Source: Bacillus sp. MRMR6 (GTDB taxonomy: Bacteria > Bacillota > Bacilli > Bacillales > Cytobacillaceae). Taken from it: a stretch of DNA of 64,000 nucleotides. This document shows positions 8,173 through 16,517 of the stretch, piece after piece. The notes beneath the pieces are model-generated. The model did no database searches. It was not told the origin of the DNA and saw nothing but the letters and a program-made list of their open reading frames with translations. The first letter of the stretch is position 1; the number at the start of each line of letters is the position of its first letter. The translations under genes were made by a program, and so were the position numbers. The stretch covers positions 2,763-66,762 of the forward strand of contig NZ_MSLS01000021.1 in assembly GCF_001940785.1 (NCBI RefSeq), read 5' to 3'.

Positions 8173-8330
8173 TTATCCCGCATTAACGGGCAGTAATACC
8201 CCCACCTCAAGGCTATGAGTGAAAATAAGAAATCCTAGGTGGGGATAACTGCCCGTAAAAGCCCGATAAGTTCAACTAACCATCATTGGGGGATGAAGAA
8301 AACCCCCAATGATGGAAGTTTTACTTTACT
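8173..8330 (+). repeat. Two-hairpin dispersed repeat, copy 1 (complete)
   Basis: Hairpin 1 nests ACGGGCAGT...ACTGCCCGT around CCCCACCT...AGGTGGGG. Hairpin 2 is CCATCATTGGGGG...CCCCCAATGATGG. Related copies lie at 24519-24667, 50945-50998 and 63829-63938, all in the same orientation. This copy fills most of the yhaX-hemZ gap and ends within about 20 bases of the hemZ start. Confidence 0.8.
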
Positions 8331-8347
8331 TTGAGAGAGTGATGGTA

Positions 8348-9865
8348 TTGAAAATTTCTATATTGGGCTTAGACGATGAAAGATTCAACCGGCCCATACA
8401 GCTAATAGCAAACTTGTTTTTTGAGGAAAGCAACATCGTGAAAGATTTAGATATTACTGCAGATGTTTCAATTATATTTTCAGTGCAGGCTGGAGATAAA
8501 AAAGTCAATGTATCTGGAGAACTAAAGGACCGAAAGGAGAAATCTTTTAAAGCTAGCTATGAAACTGAATTAGTGCCATCTGATTCAGAAAAAGAAAGGT
8601 TTAACCAAATAAAGAATGCGGTTGCCCATGTGTACTTGACGGTCTTACAGGACTGGACTGAAATCACCCAAAAATGGGGGATTCTAACAGGGATTAGACC
8701 GACAAAACTACTACACAAGAAGGTTCAGGAAGGAATTCCTTCTAAGATTGCGCATCAGCAATTAAAGGATGATTACTTAATAACTGATGAAAAAATTGCA
8801 TTGATGCAGAAAATTGTGAATCGGCAGCTTGCAGTTGTCCCCGACCTTTATTCACTTCAAAAGGAAGTAAGTATTTATATCGGCATTCCTTTCTGTCCAA
8901 CAAAATGTGCTTACTGTACCTTCCCTGCATATGCAATTAATGGACGCCAAGGCTCTGTTGACTCATTTCTAGGGGGACTTCATTATGAAATGAGAAAAAT
9001 GGGAGAATGGCTAAAGGAAAAAGATATAGGGATTACGACAGTTTATTATGGCGGGGGAACACCGACAAGTATCACGTCAGAAGAAATGGACATGCTGTAT
9101 GAGGAAATGTATCAGTCATTTCCAGAGGTCGAGAAGATTCGTGAAATAACCGTTGAAGCCGGCAGGCCTGATACAATAACTCCTGAAAAATTAGCCGTAT
9201 TAAAGAAATGGAACATTGATCGTATTAGTATCAATCCGCAATCATATACCCAGGAAACGCTAAAAGCAATTGGCCGTCATCATACGGTGACGGAAACGAT
9301 TGATAAATACCATTTAGCCCGAGAAATGGGAATGAATAATATAAATATGGATTTAATTATTGGACTGCCAGGAGAAGGAATCCCTGAGTTTAATCATTCT
9401 CTTAGTGAAACGGAGAAGCTGATGCCAGAATCACTGACAGTTCATACATTATCATTCAAACGGGCATCAGAAATGACTCGGAATAAAGAGAAATATAAAG
9501 TAGCCGATCGTGATGAGGTTGAGAAAATGATGGAATTAGCAGAAGACTGGACTGCTAGTCATGGGTATGTTCCTTACTATTTATATCGTCAAAAAAATAT
9601 TCTAGGAAACCTTGAGAATGTTGGTTATGCTATGCCTAAGCAGGAGAGTATTTATAATATTATGATTATGGAAGAGCAGCAGACGATTATCGGTCTAGGC
9701 TGTGGGGCAGCGAGTAAATTTGTTCATCCTGTCAGCGGGAAAATCACCCATTTTGCAAATCCAAAAGATCCGAAATCCTATAACGAAGGCTTTGAATCCT
9801 ATACTGCTGAAAAAATAAAAATACTAAATGAACTTTTCTCAGAACAAAGTTCTACCACAAAATAA
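8348..9865 (+). CDS. hemZ: Coproporphyrinogen dehydrogenase-like radical SAM protein HemZ
   Basis: A ~505-residue radical SAM protein very similar to B. subtilis HemZ. The 4Fe-4S/SAM motif is CPTKCAYC (CX3CX2C) near residue 180, followed by YYGGGTPTSI. INPQSY and MDLIIGLPGEG follow, and the C-terminal HemN-like region contains YYLYRQKNILGNLENVGY. HemZ is annotated as an oxygen-independent oxidative decarboxylase of coproporphyrinogen III, although Gram-positive bacteria mainly use HemY/HemH/HemQ. I favour the TTG at 8348 (M-KISILGLDDERF), which aligns with known N-termini and sits eight bases after GAGAG. The ATG at 8342 is an alternative. The ribosome site is weak and abuts a dispersed repeat. 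Confidence 0.92.
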   Translation: MKISILGLDDERFNRPIQLIANLFFEESNIVKDLDITADVSIIFSVQAGDKKVNVSGELKDRKEKSFKASYETELVPSDSEKERFNQIKNAVAHVYLTVLQDWTEITQKWGILTGIRPTKLLHKKVQEGIPSKIAHQQLKDDYLITDEKIALMQKIVNRQLAVVPDLYSLQKEVSIYIGIPFCPTKCAYCTFPAYAINGRQGSVDSFLGGLHYEMRKMGEWLKEKDIGITTVYYGGGTPTSITSEEMDMLYEEMYQSFPEVEKIREITVEAGRPDTITPEKLAVLKKWNIDRISINPQSYTQETLKAIGRHHTVTETIDKYHLAREMGMNNINMDLIIGLPGEGIPEFNHSLSETEKLMPESLTVHTLSFKRASEMTRNKEKYKVADRDEVEKMMELAEDWTASHGYVPYYLYRQKNILGNLENVGYAMPKQESIYNIMIMEEQQTIIGLGCGAASKFVHPVSGKITHFANPKDPKSYNEGFESYTAEKIKILNELFSEQSSTTK

Positions 9866-9883
9866 GTAGAAGCAGCCAAATTT

Positions 9884-9936
9884 GAACTGCACCAAAATTG
9901 TTAGACACAAAACTAACAATTTTGGTGCAGTTTTTT
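9884..9936 (+). terminator. Strong terminator after hemZ
   Basis: A 20-bp perfect stem (AACTGCACCAAAATTGTTAG and its complement) with a seven-base loop, followed by six T residues. Confidence 0.9.
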
Positions 9937-10073
9937 ATGTTAGGTTAAATTTTTAGAATTAGTTGTTCTCAATAGAGGATTATTAAGATAAACGTCGAAT
10001 GTTTTAGGGGACATCTGTCATAGAATATGATGATTATAAAACACTTTCATTACATAGGAGGGGATGATTAGTT

Positions 10074-11690
10074 ATGATGCAAACACCTTTAACGATGATC
10101 CAGATGATTGAAAGGGCAGAAAAATATTTTCCAAAGAAGCAGGTTGTTTCTAGAACGACGAGCGGGATCCAGCGATTAACTTACAAAGAGATCGGCGAAA
10201 GAACAAGAAGACTTGCAGATAGCCTTAAAAAACTAGGTGTTCAAAAGGGTGAAAAAGTAGGGACTTTAGCATGGAATCACCACCGCCATTTAGAAGCTTA
10301 TTTTGCGATACCTTGTATCGGGTCAGTCCTTCATACCATCAACATCAGACTTTCTCCACAGCATATTTCCTTTATTATTAACCACGCAGAAGATAAAGTT
10401 CTTTTAGTTGACCCTGATTTAATTCCATTACTAGAAAAGTGCGCCTCAGAATTAAAAACAGTTAAAGCCTTTATCATCATGACTGATGAAAAGGAACTTC
10501 CTGAAACCAGCCTGTCTCCAGTCTATCATTATGAAAATCTATTAGCAGAAGCTGACCCAGAGTACCAATACCCAAATGATATTGATGAAAATGACCCTGC
10601 GGGAATGTGCTATACCTCTGCTACCACAGGAAACCCAAAAGGTGTTGTTTATTCTCACCGTGGTATTTTCCTTCACAGTATGGCCTTAGGTCTTGCAGAT
10701 AGCATTGGGCTGAGTGAAAAAGATATTGCTTTAGCCATTGTACCAATGTTCCATGCGAATGCATGGGGTATGCCTTTTGCAGGAGTATGGTTTGGTACTT
10801 CACTCGTACTTCCTGGACCAAATTTTACCCCGAAATTAATTGCTGAATTAATCCAAGAAGAAAAGGTAACGATTAGTGCGGGTGTTCCAACCATTTGGCT
10901 TGGCCTATTAAAGGAGCTGGAGGAAGGAACCTATGATACGAGCAGTCTAAGGGGCTTATTATGTGGTGGTTCTGCAGCACCAAAAGGAATGATTCGAGCC
11001 TATGAACAAAAGTACAAAATTCCATTTATGCATGGATACGGTATGACAGAAACAAGCCCTCTAGTGGTTATCTCGACTCTAAAAAGCTATCAAGAAGAGT
11101 TAGAATTTGAAGAAAGACTAGAGATCAGAGCCAAGCAAGGAATTCTTGTACCTGGCTTGGATATTAAAGTAGTAGGTAAGGACGGAGAAGTTGCTTGGGA
11201 TGGGAAAGAAATGGGTGAATTATGTATAAAAGGCCCATGGATTGCCTCTGAGTATTACAAGGATGACCGTACAAAGGATGCATTTAAAGATGGATGGCTT
11301 CATACGGGTGATGTTGTAACAATCGATGAAGAAGGTTTTATCAAAATTGTCGACCGTACTAAGGATTTAATAAAGAGTGGCGGTGAGTGGATTTCTTCTG
11401 TTGATTTAGAAAATGCCTTAATGGCCCATGAAGGAGTATTTGAGGCAGCAGTTGTCGCAGTTCCACATGAGAGGTGGCAAGAAAGACCAGTAGCGTGTGT
11501 GGTATTGAAAGAGGCATACAGAGGAAAAGTCACTAAGGATGAGTTAACCGAGTTTTTAAAACCACAATTTGCAAAATGGTGGCTTCCGGATGAAATTTTA
11601 TTTCTAGAGGAAATTCCGAAAACCTCGGTAGGTAAATTCCTAAAGATGGCCCTTCGTGATCAGGTCCAAAAGGAAGTATTACAGAAATAA
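10074..11690 (+). CDS. AMP-forming acyl-CoA ligase (fatty acid--CoA ligase family)
   Basis: A 538-residue member of the adenylate-forming superfamily, resembling medium/long-chain fatty acyl-CoA synthetases of the AlkK/FadD type. The ATP/AMP motif is YTSATTGNPKGV (about residue 180); the second residue after TS is A rather than G. Other motifs are MHGYGMTETSP, WLHTGDVVTIDEEGFIKI, and the C-terminal lysine in PKTSVGKFLK. It activates a carboxylic acid with ATP and CoA. AGGAGGGG lies before the ATG. An enoyl-CoA hydratase follows after a hairpin, suggesting a beta-oxidation role. Substrate chain length cannot be read from sequence. Confidence 0.87.
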   Translation: MMQTPLTMIQMIERAEKYFPKKQVVSRTTSGIQRLTYKEIGERTRRLADSLKKLGVQKGEKVGTLAWNHHRHLEAYFAIPCIGSVLHTINIRLSPQHISFIINHAEDKVLLVDPDLIPLLEKCASELKTVKAFIIMTDEKELPETSLSPVYHYENLLAEADPEYQYPNDIDENDPAGMCYTSATTGNPKGVVYSHRGIFLHSMALGLADSIGLSEKDIALAIVPMFHANAWGMPFAGVWFGTSLVLPGPNFTPKLIAELIQEEKVTISAGVPTIWLGLLKELEEGTYDTSSLRGLLCGGSAAPKGMIRAYEQKYKIPFMHGYGMTETSPLVVISTLKSYQEELEFEERLEIRAKQGILVPGLDIKVVGKDGEVAWDGKEMGELCIKGPWIASEYYKDDRTKDAFKDGWLHTGDVVTIDEEGFIKIVDRTKDLIKSGGEWISSVDLENALMAHEGVFEAAVVAVPHERWQERPVACVVLKEAYRGKVTKDELTEFLKPQFAKWWLPDEILFLEEIPKTSVGKFLKMALRDQVQKEVLQK

Positions 11691-11696
11691 ATAGGC

Positions 11697-11732
11697 TTTA
11701 GGGACAAGAGGTTTTACCTTTTGTCCTTTCGC
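11697..11732 (+). terminator. Hairpin after acyl-CoA ligase gene
   Basis: A GGGACAAGAGG/CCTTTTGTCC stem with a TTTTA loop is followed by TTTCG. The T tract is short, so termination may be partial. Confidence 0.5.
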
Positions 11733-11846
11733 TTGGATAAAAATAGGTTATTATATTAATTAAAAATTCTATGGATTTGGAAAACTATTTTTTATTCTAG
11801 TGTTTTCAAGCTATAATGGAAGCAAAGACGATAGGTGGTGGTTAGT

Positions 11847-12638
11847 ATGCCGGCAAATTTTGTTACAGAAAAGGTAAATATGAAGGTGAACGGTCGCATG
11901 GCAATAATTGAAATGAATCGGCCAGAAGCTTTAAACGCAATAGATGTAGACATGATAAAGGGGCTTGTCTCCAGGCTTAAGGAAATTTCCGAGTCAGATG
12001 ATATTGATATTGTTGTGTTAACTGGTAATGGGAGAGCCTTTTCATCGGGCGGAGATATTAAAACGATGCTGTCTAATATGAATGAAACGGATTTCTTCCC
12101 TGTCATGGACTGTATTAGTGAATTAATTGTTACACTATACAGTATCCCTAAACTCACCATCAGCGCAGTCTCTGGCGCGGCAGCTGGTTTAGGCTTCAGT
12201 CTTGCTCTAGCAACCGACTATATTATTGCTGACAAGAATAGTAAACTGGCAATGAATTTTATCGGAATTGGCTTAATTCCAGACGGCGGTGCCCATTTCT
12301 TCCTTGAAAAAAGATTAGGGGAAGTGAAGGCAAAGCAGGTAATTTGGGATGGGAAAGTGTTGTCTGCAGATGAAGCTTTAGGACTTAACTTAATTGAAGA
12401 AGTAGCAGATGGTAGTTTACAAGAAACGGTGGATCGGAGAGTTGCCGATTGGTTAGGCCGTCCTGTTCAGGCGATGATCAAGACGAAAAAAATACTAGCT
12501 GATATGAACCGTCCACATCTGCTTAAAATCTTAGAACTTGAAAAAAATGGTCAATTTAACATGAGAAAAACACAAGACCATAAAGAAGGTGTAAGAGCCT
12601 TCATCGAAAAAAGGCCAGCGAAATTCATCGGCAAATAG
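11847..12638 (+). CDS. yhaR: Enoyl-CoA hydratase/isomerase family protein (YhaR-like)
   Basis: A 263-residue crotonase-fold protein. The first oxyanion-hole segment is AFSSGGDIK (residues ~65-75) and the second is SGAAAGLGFSLALATDY. The catalytic region reads IGIGLIPDGGAHFFL, with D-G-G where hydratases often carry an E-G-G, so it may be an isomerase or another crotonase activity. The ATG at 11847 follows AGGTGGTGG; a GTG four codons upstream is less well placed. Its position just before the yhzD and yhaQP genes matches B. subtilis yhaR, so the symbol is based largely on gene order. The exact CoA substrate is unknown. Confidence 0.8.
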   Translation: MPANFVTEKVNMKVNGRMAIIEMNRPEALNAIDVDMIKGLVSRLKEISESDDIDIVVLTGNGRAFSSGGDIKTMLSNMNETDFFPVMDCISELIVTLYSIPKLTISAVSGAAAGLGFSLALATDYIIADKNSKLAMNFIGIGLIPDGGAHFFLEKRLGEVKAKQVIWDGKVLSADEALGLNLIEEVADGSLQETVDRRVADWLGRPVQAMIKTKKILADMNRPHLLKILELEKNGQFNMRKTQDHKEGVRAFIEKRPAKFIGK

Positions 12639-12642
12639 ATAA

Positions 12643-12684
12643 TAAAAAACCAAAGAAGTGCGCGCACTTCTTTGGTTTTTTTTA
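12643..12684. terminator. Bidirectional terminator between yhaR and yhzD
   Basis: A near-perfect palindrome (AACCAAAGAAGTGCG and its complement) is flanked by an A run on the left and eight T residues on the right. It can terminate the convergent transcripts from both sides. Confidence 0.9.
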
Positions 12685-12721
12685 GATTGTCCAGCGCAAG
12701 ACGCCTTGCACTTTTCTTATT

Positions 12722-12907
12722 TTAAGAATGAAAGAGCAGTAGTTTACCGCTAGGTGAGGTGCAGCGATGTGTTTTCTCTAATAGGTTTTTCTCAGATAAT
12801 ATTTTTTCTCCCATTTCCTTTGCTGCGTCATCATGTTCTGCCTGAAAGGCTTCTTCTAGGACCTTTTCTCCATTTGCCTCAAAAACTGTTAATTTATAGG
12901 TTTTCAT
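12722..12907 (-). CDS. yhzD: YhzD family small protein
   Basis: A 61-residue soluble protein with MKTYKLTVFEANGEKVL at the start and THRCTSPSGKLLLFH at the end, which I recognise as the YhzD-like family (one domain, beta hairpin plus helix). AAGGGGGAGT precedes the ATG. It lies alone on the minus strand between yhaR and yhaQ and shares the palindromic terminator at 12643-12684. No function is known for the family. Confidence 0.75.
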   Translation of the reverse strand: MKTYKLTVFEANGEKVLEEAFQAEHDDAAKEMGEKILSEKNLLEKTHRCTSPSGKLLLFHS

Positions 12908-13023
12908 TTTACTCCCCCTTGAACACCTGATTTTATTATCATTTTTGCATATTTCATAATTTAATGCAAAAATGAAACTATCGAAAAGGTTAATCGTACT
13001 AACTCAGGGGAGGAGGAATTAAT

Positions 13024-13923
13024 ATGGTATTAAAAATAGAACATGTAACGAAGCGGTTCGGTCAGTTTACTGCGGTAAATGATTTATCATTAGCTATTCC
13101 GGAAAAAGAAATGTTTGGCTTTTTAGGTGCTAATGGAGCTGGAAAAACGACAACCTTTCGAATGATTCTAGGACTGCTTGATCCTAGTGCAGGAAAAATT
13201 AGCTGGGACGATAAACCGATTAATTATTCAACCAGCCACTTAGTTGGCTATTTGCCAGAGGAGCGGGGATTGTATCCGAAGCTAAAAGTTAAGGATCAAA
13301 TTGTGTATTTAGCAAGATTACGGGGTATGCAAAAGAATGAGGCTATACAGGAATTAACATTCTGGCTTGAAAAATTTAAAGTGCCAGAATACGCAACAAA
13401 AAAGGTCGAAGAACTTTCAAAAGGTAATCAGCAAAAAATCCAATTTATTGCTGCTGTTATTCATAAACCAAAATTGTTAATTCTAGATGAACCATTTAGT
13501 GGTCTTGATCCAGTAAATGTAGAAATGCTAAAGGATGCTGTACTTACATTAAAGGAAAGCGGGACGACAATCGTTTTTTCGAGCCACCAAATGCATCATG
13601 TAGAAGAAATGTGTGAGCACCTATGTATTATGCATAAAGGAAGACCAGTGGTCCATGGTTCGTTAAAAGAAATAAAGCGTACCTTTGGAAAAAAGAACCT
13701 CGTTATTCATGCGGATTTTCCTCTAGATATGTTAAAAAATTACCCTGGTGTCCTTAAGGCAAGGACCACAATGGAAGGGATAGAACTGCAGGTGGAGGGC
13801 GAAAAGGTAGCTGAGAAGATATTAAAAGAGATTGTCCAGAATGGATTTATTAGAAGGTTTGAACTTGAAGAGCCATCTTTAAATGATATTTTTATCGAGA
13901 AAGTGGGTGATTCTTATGAATAG
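13024..13923 (+). CDS. yhaQ: ABC transporter ATP-binding protein YhaQ
   Basis: A 299-residue ABC ATPase. Walker A is GANGAGKTT at residues 35-43, the signature is LSKGNQQ (about 138), Walker B is LLILDEPFSGLDP and the switch histidine follows in FSSHQMHH. The C-terminal ~80 residues form an extra domain as in NatA/YhaQ-type exporters. It pairs with the permease YhaP, whose start overlaps this gene by eight bases. The homologous NatAB extrudes sodium; B. subtilis YhaQP is a putative exporter. The start follows GGGGAGGAGG. Substrate is unknown. Confidence 0.9.
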   Translation: MVLKIEHVTKRFGQFTAVNDLSLAIPEKEMFGFLGANGAGKTTTFRMILGLLDPSAGKISWDDKPINYSTSHLVGYLPEERGLYPKLKVKDQIVYLARLRGMQKNEAIQELTFWLEKFKVPEYATKKVEELSKGNQQKIQFIAAVIHKPKLLILDEPFSGLDPVNVEMLKDAVLTLKESGTTIVFSSHQMHHVEEMCEHLCIMHKGRPVVHGSLKEIKRTFGKKNLVIHADFPLDMLKNYPGVLKARTTMEGIELQVEGEKVAEKILKEIVQNGFIRRFELEEPSLNDIFIEKVGDSYE

Positions 13924-15169
13924 CTTTTGGATTATCCTCGTTCATACATATCTGAACAAATTAAAATCGAAATCCTTCATCATCACAACAATGATGACGG
14001 TCGTCCTAGTGCTGGCGCTGACAAATATCAATAATATTATTGAAGTTTTTGACAAAGATGGTGATAAATTAAACGTTGCGGTACTTGATGAAACAAGCCA
14101 GCTTTATGAACCATTTAAAGAGCAAGTAGGCATTATCAATAGTGACATCACTCTATCACTCTATAAGGGCAGTGAAAGTGTGGCGGAAAAAGCCGTGGAA
14201 GATGGTGAGTACCGAGGCCTTATCATCATTAGCTACAATGAAGAAAACCTTCCACAGGCAACGTATAAGGCAATGAGTATTGCAGATTCATCCTTGTTCA
14301 TGGATTTGCAAGCAAGTTTGCAGCAAGTAAAAACAATGATGGCTGCGACACAAATAAATCTGACTGCTGATCAGCTGCAAAAGCTATATGAACCTGTAAT
14401 GTTAGATCAAATTGCTCTCGAAGAACATGCAAAAACAGAGGAGGAGTTAAACCAAGCTAGAGGACTCGTATATATCCTGCTGTTCATTATTTATTTCTCT
14501 GTAATCATGTATGCGAGTATGATTGCCACAGAGGTAGCAACGGAAAAGTCCTCCAGAGTGATGGAAATCTTAATTTCCAGTGTATCACCGATAAAGCAAA
14601 TGTTTGCAAAAATTTTGGGTATTGGGCTATTAAGCCTGACACAGTTAGCGGTATTTCTATCAATTGGTTATTATTCTTTTAAACAAAATAGTGAATCCTT
14701 AAAAGAAGGTTTTTTCGGCGTATACGGATTAGGAGATGTTCCTTTTGAAACGATTGCTTATGCTGTCGTGTTTTTTATCCTCGGCTATTTCCTTTATGCC
14801 ACTCTTGCGGCATTTTTAGGTTCTTTAGTCAGCAGGATTGAAGATGTGCAACAGATGATCACTCCTATGACATTATTAATTGTGGGTGGGTTTATGATTG
14901 CTATGTTTGGTTTAGGTAAACCTGATGCCACGTTTATCACCATCACATCGTATATCCCATTCTTTACCCCGATGATTATGTTTTTACGTGTGGGTATGCT
15001 AACTCTCCCTGCCTGGGAAGCATATTTAGGAATAGGCATACTAATTGTAACAATAGTTGCTCTAGCCATCTTTGGTGCACGTGTTTATAGGGGAGGAGTT
15101 TTAATGTACGGAAAATCAAACTCCTTTAAAGATATTAAAAAGGCTTTACAGTTAACAAAAAATGAGTAA
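13916..15169 (+). CDS. yhaP: ABC transporter permease YhaP (NatB-like)
   Basis: A 417-residue membrane protein of the ABC-2/NatB permease family. One N-terminal transmembrane helix (about residues 18-40) is followed by a ~150-residue extracytoplasmic domain. About five more helices follow, preceded by the typical EVATEKSSRVMEILISS region. I chose ATG 13916, eight bases inside the end of yhaQ, because GTGGGTGA precedes it; the overlap implies coupled translation. Together YhaQ and YhaP should form a two-subunit exporter. A terminator follows directly. Confidence 0.88.
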   Translation: MNSFWIILVHTYLNKLKSKSFIITTMMTVVLVLALTNINNIIEVFDKDGDKLNVAVLDETSQLYEPFKEQVGIINSDITLSLYKGSESVAEKAVEDGEYRGLIIISYNEENLPQATYKAMSIADSSLFMDLQASLQQVKTMMAATQINLTADQLQKLYEPVMLDQIALEEHAKTEEELNQARGLVYILLFIIYFSVIMYASMIATEVATEKSSRVMEILISSVSPIKQMFAKILGIGLLSLTQLAVFLSIGYYSFKQNSESLKEGFFGVYGLGDVPFETIAYAVVFFILGYFLYATLAAFLGSLVSRIEDVQQMITPMTLLIVGGFMIAMFGLGKPDATFITITSYIPFFTPMIMFLRVGMLTLPAWEAYLGIGILIVTIVALAIFGARVYRGGVLMYGKSNSFKDIKKALQLTKNE

Positions 15170-15207
15170 AAAGAGAGACTCTGTCAAAAATGGCAGAGTC
15201 TTTTTGA
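15169..15207 (+). terminator. Terminator after yhaQP
   Basis: An AAAGAGAGACTCTG stem pairs with CAGAGTCTTTTT around a TCAAAAATGG loop and ends in a T run. It separates yhaQP from yhaON. Confidence 0.8.
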
Positions 15208-15281
15208 AAATCTATAACAGAACGTGCATTCGCACTTTACTGGTGGTACAATAAAGAAAAAGTCTGTGAAAGGAAAATATT

Positions 15282-16502
15282 ATGAAACAGATATCATTTA
15301 TACATGCTGCTGATTTGCATTTAGACAGCCCAATGATTGGATTAAAGGATTTGCCGGCTGCCATCCTTTCAAGATTAAGGGAAAGTACGTTTACAGCCCT
15401 AAAACGACTTACATCCTACGCCATAGATGAGCAAGTTGATTTTGTTATCTTGGCTGGTGACCTATTTGATGGTGAAGATCGAAGTCTGAGGGCCCAATCA
15501 CGCTTCCGCAATGAAATGTTAAGACTTGCCGAGGCAGGAATCCCTGTTTATGTGGTCCATGGGAACCATGATCACTTAAACGGGACTTGGGTTCACATTG
15601 ATATGCCGCCAAATGTAAAAGTATTTGACAGTGAGGTAGAGATGAAGGTTTTAGAAACTAGACGTGGTGATACCGTACATCTTTATGGCTTTAGTTATCC
15701 CACACGCCATGTTTATGAACGAAAAATTGATGATTATAAAAGAATAGAACCTGCTGATTTCCATATCGGCATCCTGCATGGTAATGAAAGCAGCAGTAAA
15801 GAACACGATAACTATGCGCCATTCTCAGTAAAGGATTTAATTGCCTTGAAATATGATTATTGGGCACTCGGTCACATTCATAAAAGAACGATTCTCTCGG
15901 AGCATCCGTCTATCGTTTATCCAGGTAACATCCAGGGGAGGAATAAAAAAGAACTTGAGGTTAAAGGCTGCTACCATGTAAACCTAGATGAGTTTACTAC
16001 AAGTCTAGAATTTACTGAAACATCCGATGTGGTGTGGGAGGAAGCAGTTGTCGATGCAGATGAAGCACGTAACTTTCAAGATATTATCTACTTATGTCAG
16101 AAAGTAATTTATGAGAAACGTAAAACCCATAGGGGAACTTTATTACATTTAAAGCTGCAAAATGTCAGTCTGACCGATTCTAGGGAAATAAACCTTCTAA
16201 CCGGAGAATTACTAGAAGTCTTAAACGACAATGAATCTGAGGAAGAGTCGTTTGTATGGGTAGTAGAATTAACAGTGTTAGAGGGTATGCATTATGATAG
16301 AGAAAGCATTACGACAGAAGCTAACTTTTTTGCAGAACTCTTTGAAACAAGAGACCAATTCGACAATCCAGAACAATCGTTAGCTCTATTATATGAACAT
16401 CAACTTGGAAGAAAATATATAGCTGAATTGACGGAAGTAGAACAAAAAGAACTTCTAGAAAAAGCTGAAAAGCTATTAATAAATCTACTCTATCAAAAGT
16501 AA
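15282..16502 (+). CDS. yhaO: SbcD-like metallophosphoesterase YhaO
   Basis: A 406-residue calcineurin-like phosphoesterase with a complete metal-binding set: ADLHLDSP, LAGDLFDGED, VHGNHDH, GILHGNES and LGHIHKR in the first ~210 residues. A C-terminal accessory region of ~190 residues follows. The architecture is that of SbcD/Mre11 nucleases. Its partner ATPase YhaN begins 15 bases after the stop, so the two probably form an SbcCD-like DNA end-processing complex. The length matches the ~408 residues of B. subtilis YhaO. Confidence 0.9.
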   Translation: MKQISFIHAADLHLDSPMIGLKDLPAAILSRLRESTFTALKRLTSYAIDEQVDFVILAGDLFDGEDRSLRAQSRFRNEMLRLAEAGIPVYVVHGNHDHLNGTWVHIDMPPNVKVFDSEVEMKVLETRRGDTVHLYGFSYPTRHVYERKIDDYKRIEPADFHIGILHGNESSSKEHDNYAPFSVKDLIALKYDYWALGHIHKRTILSEHPSIVYPGNIQGRNKKELEVKGCYHVNLDEFTTSLEFTETSDVVWEEAVVDADEARNFQDIIYLCQKVIYEKRKTHRGTLLHLKLQNVSLTDSREINLLTGELLEVLNDNESEEESFVWVVELTVLEGMHYDRESITTEANFFAELFETRDQFDNPEQSLALLYEHQLGRKYIAELTEVEQKELLEKAEKLLINLLYQK

Positions 16503-16517
16503 TGAGGAGGTGTTTGC

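Noticed and set aside
11792..12160. Minus-strand open frame over the yhaR start
   Set aside because: It is an antisense shadow of a conserved crotonase, with no homologous motif or ribosome site.
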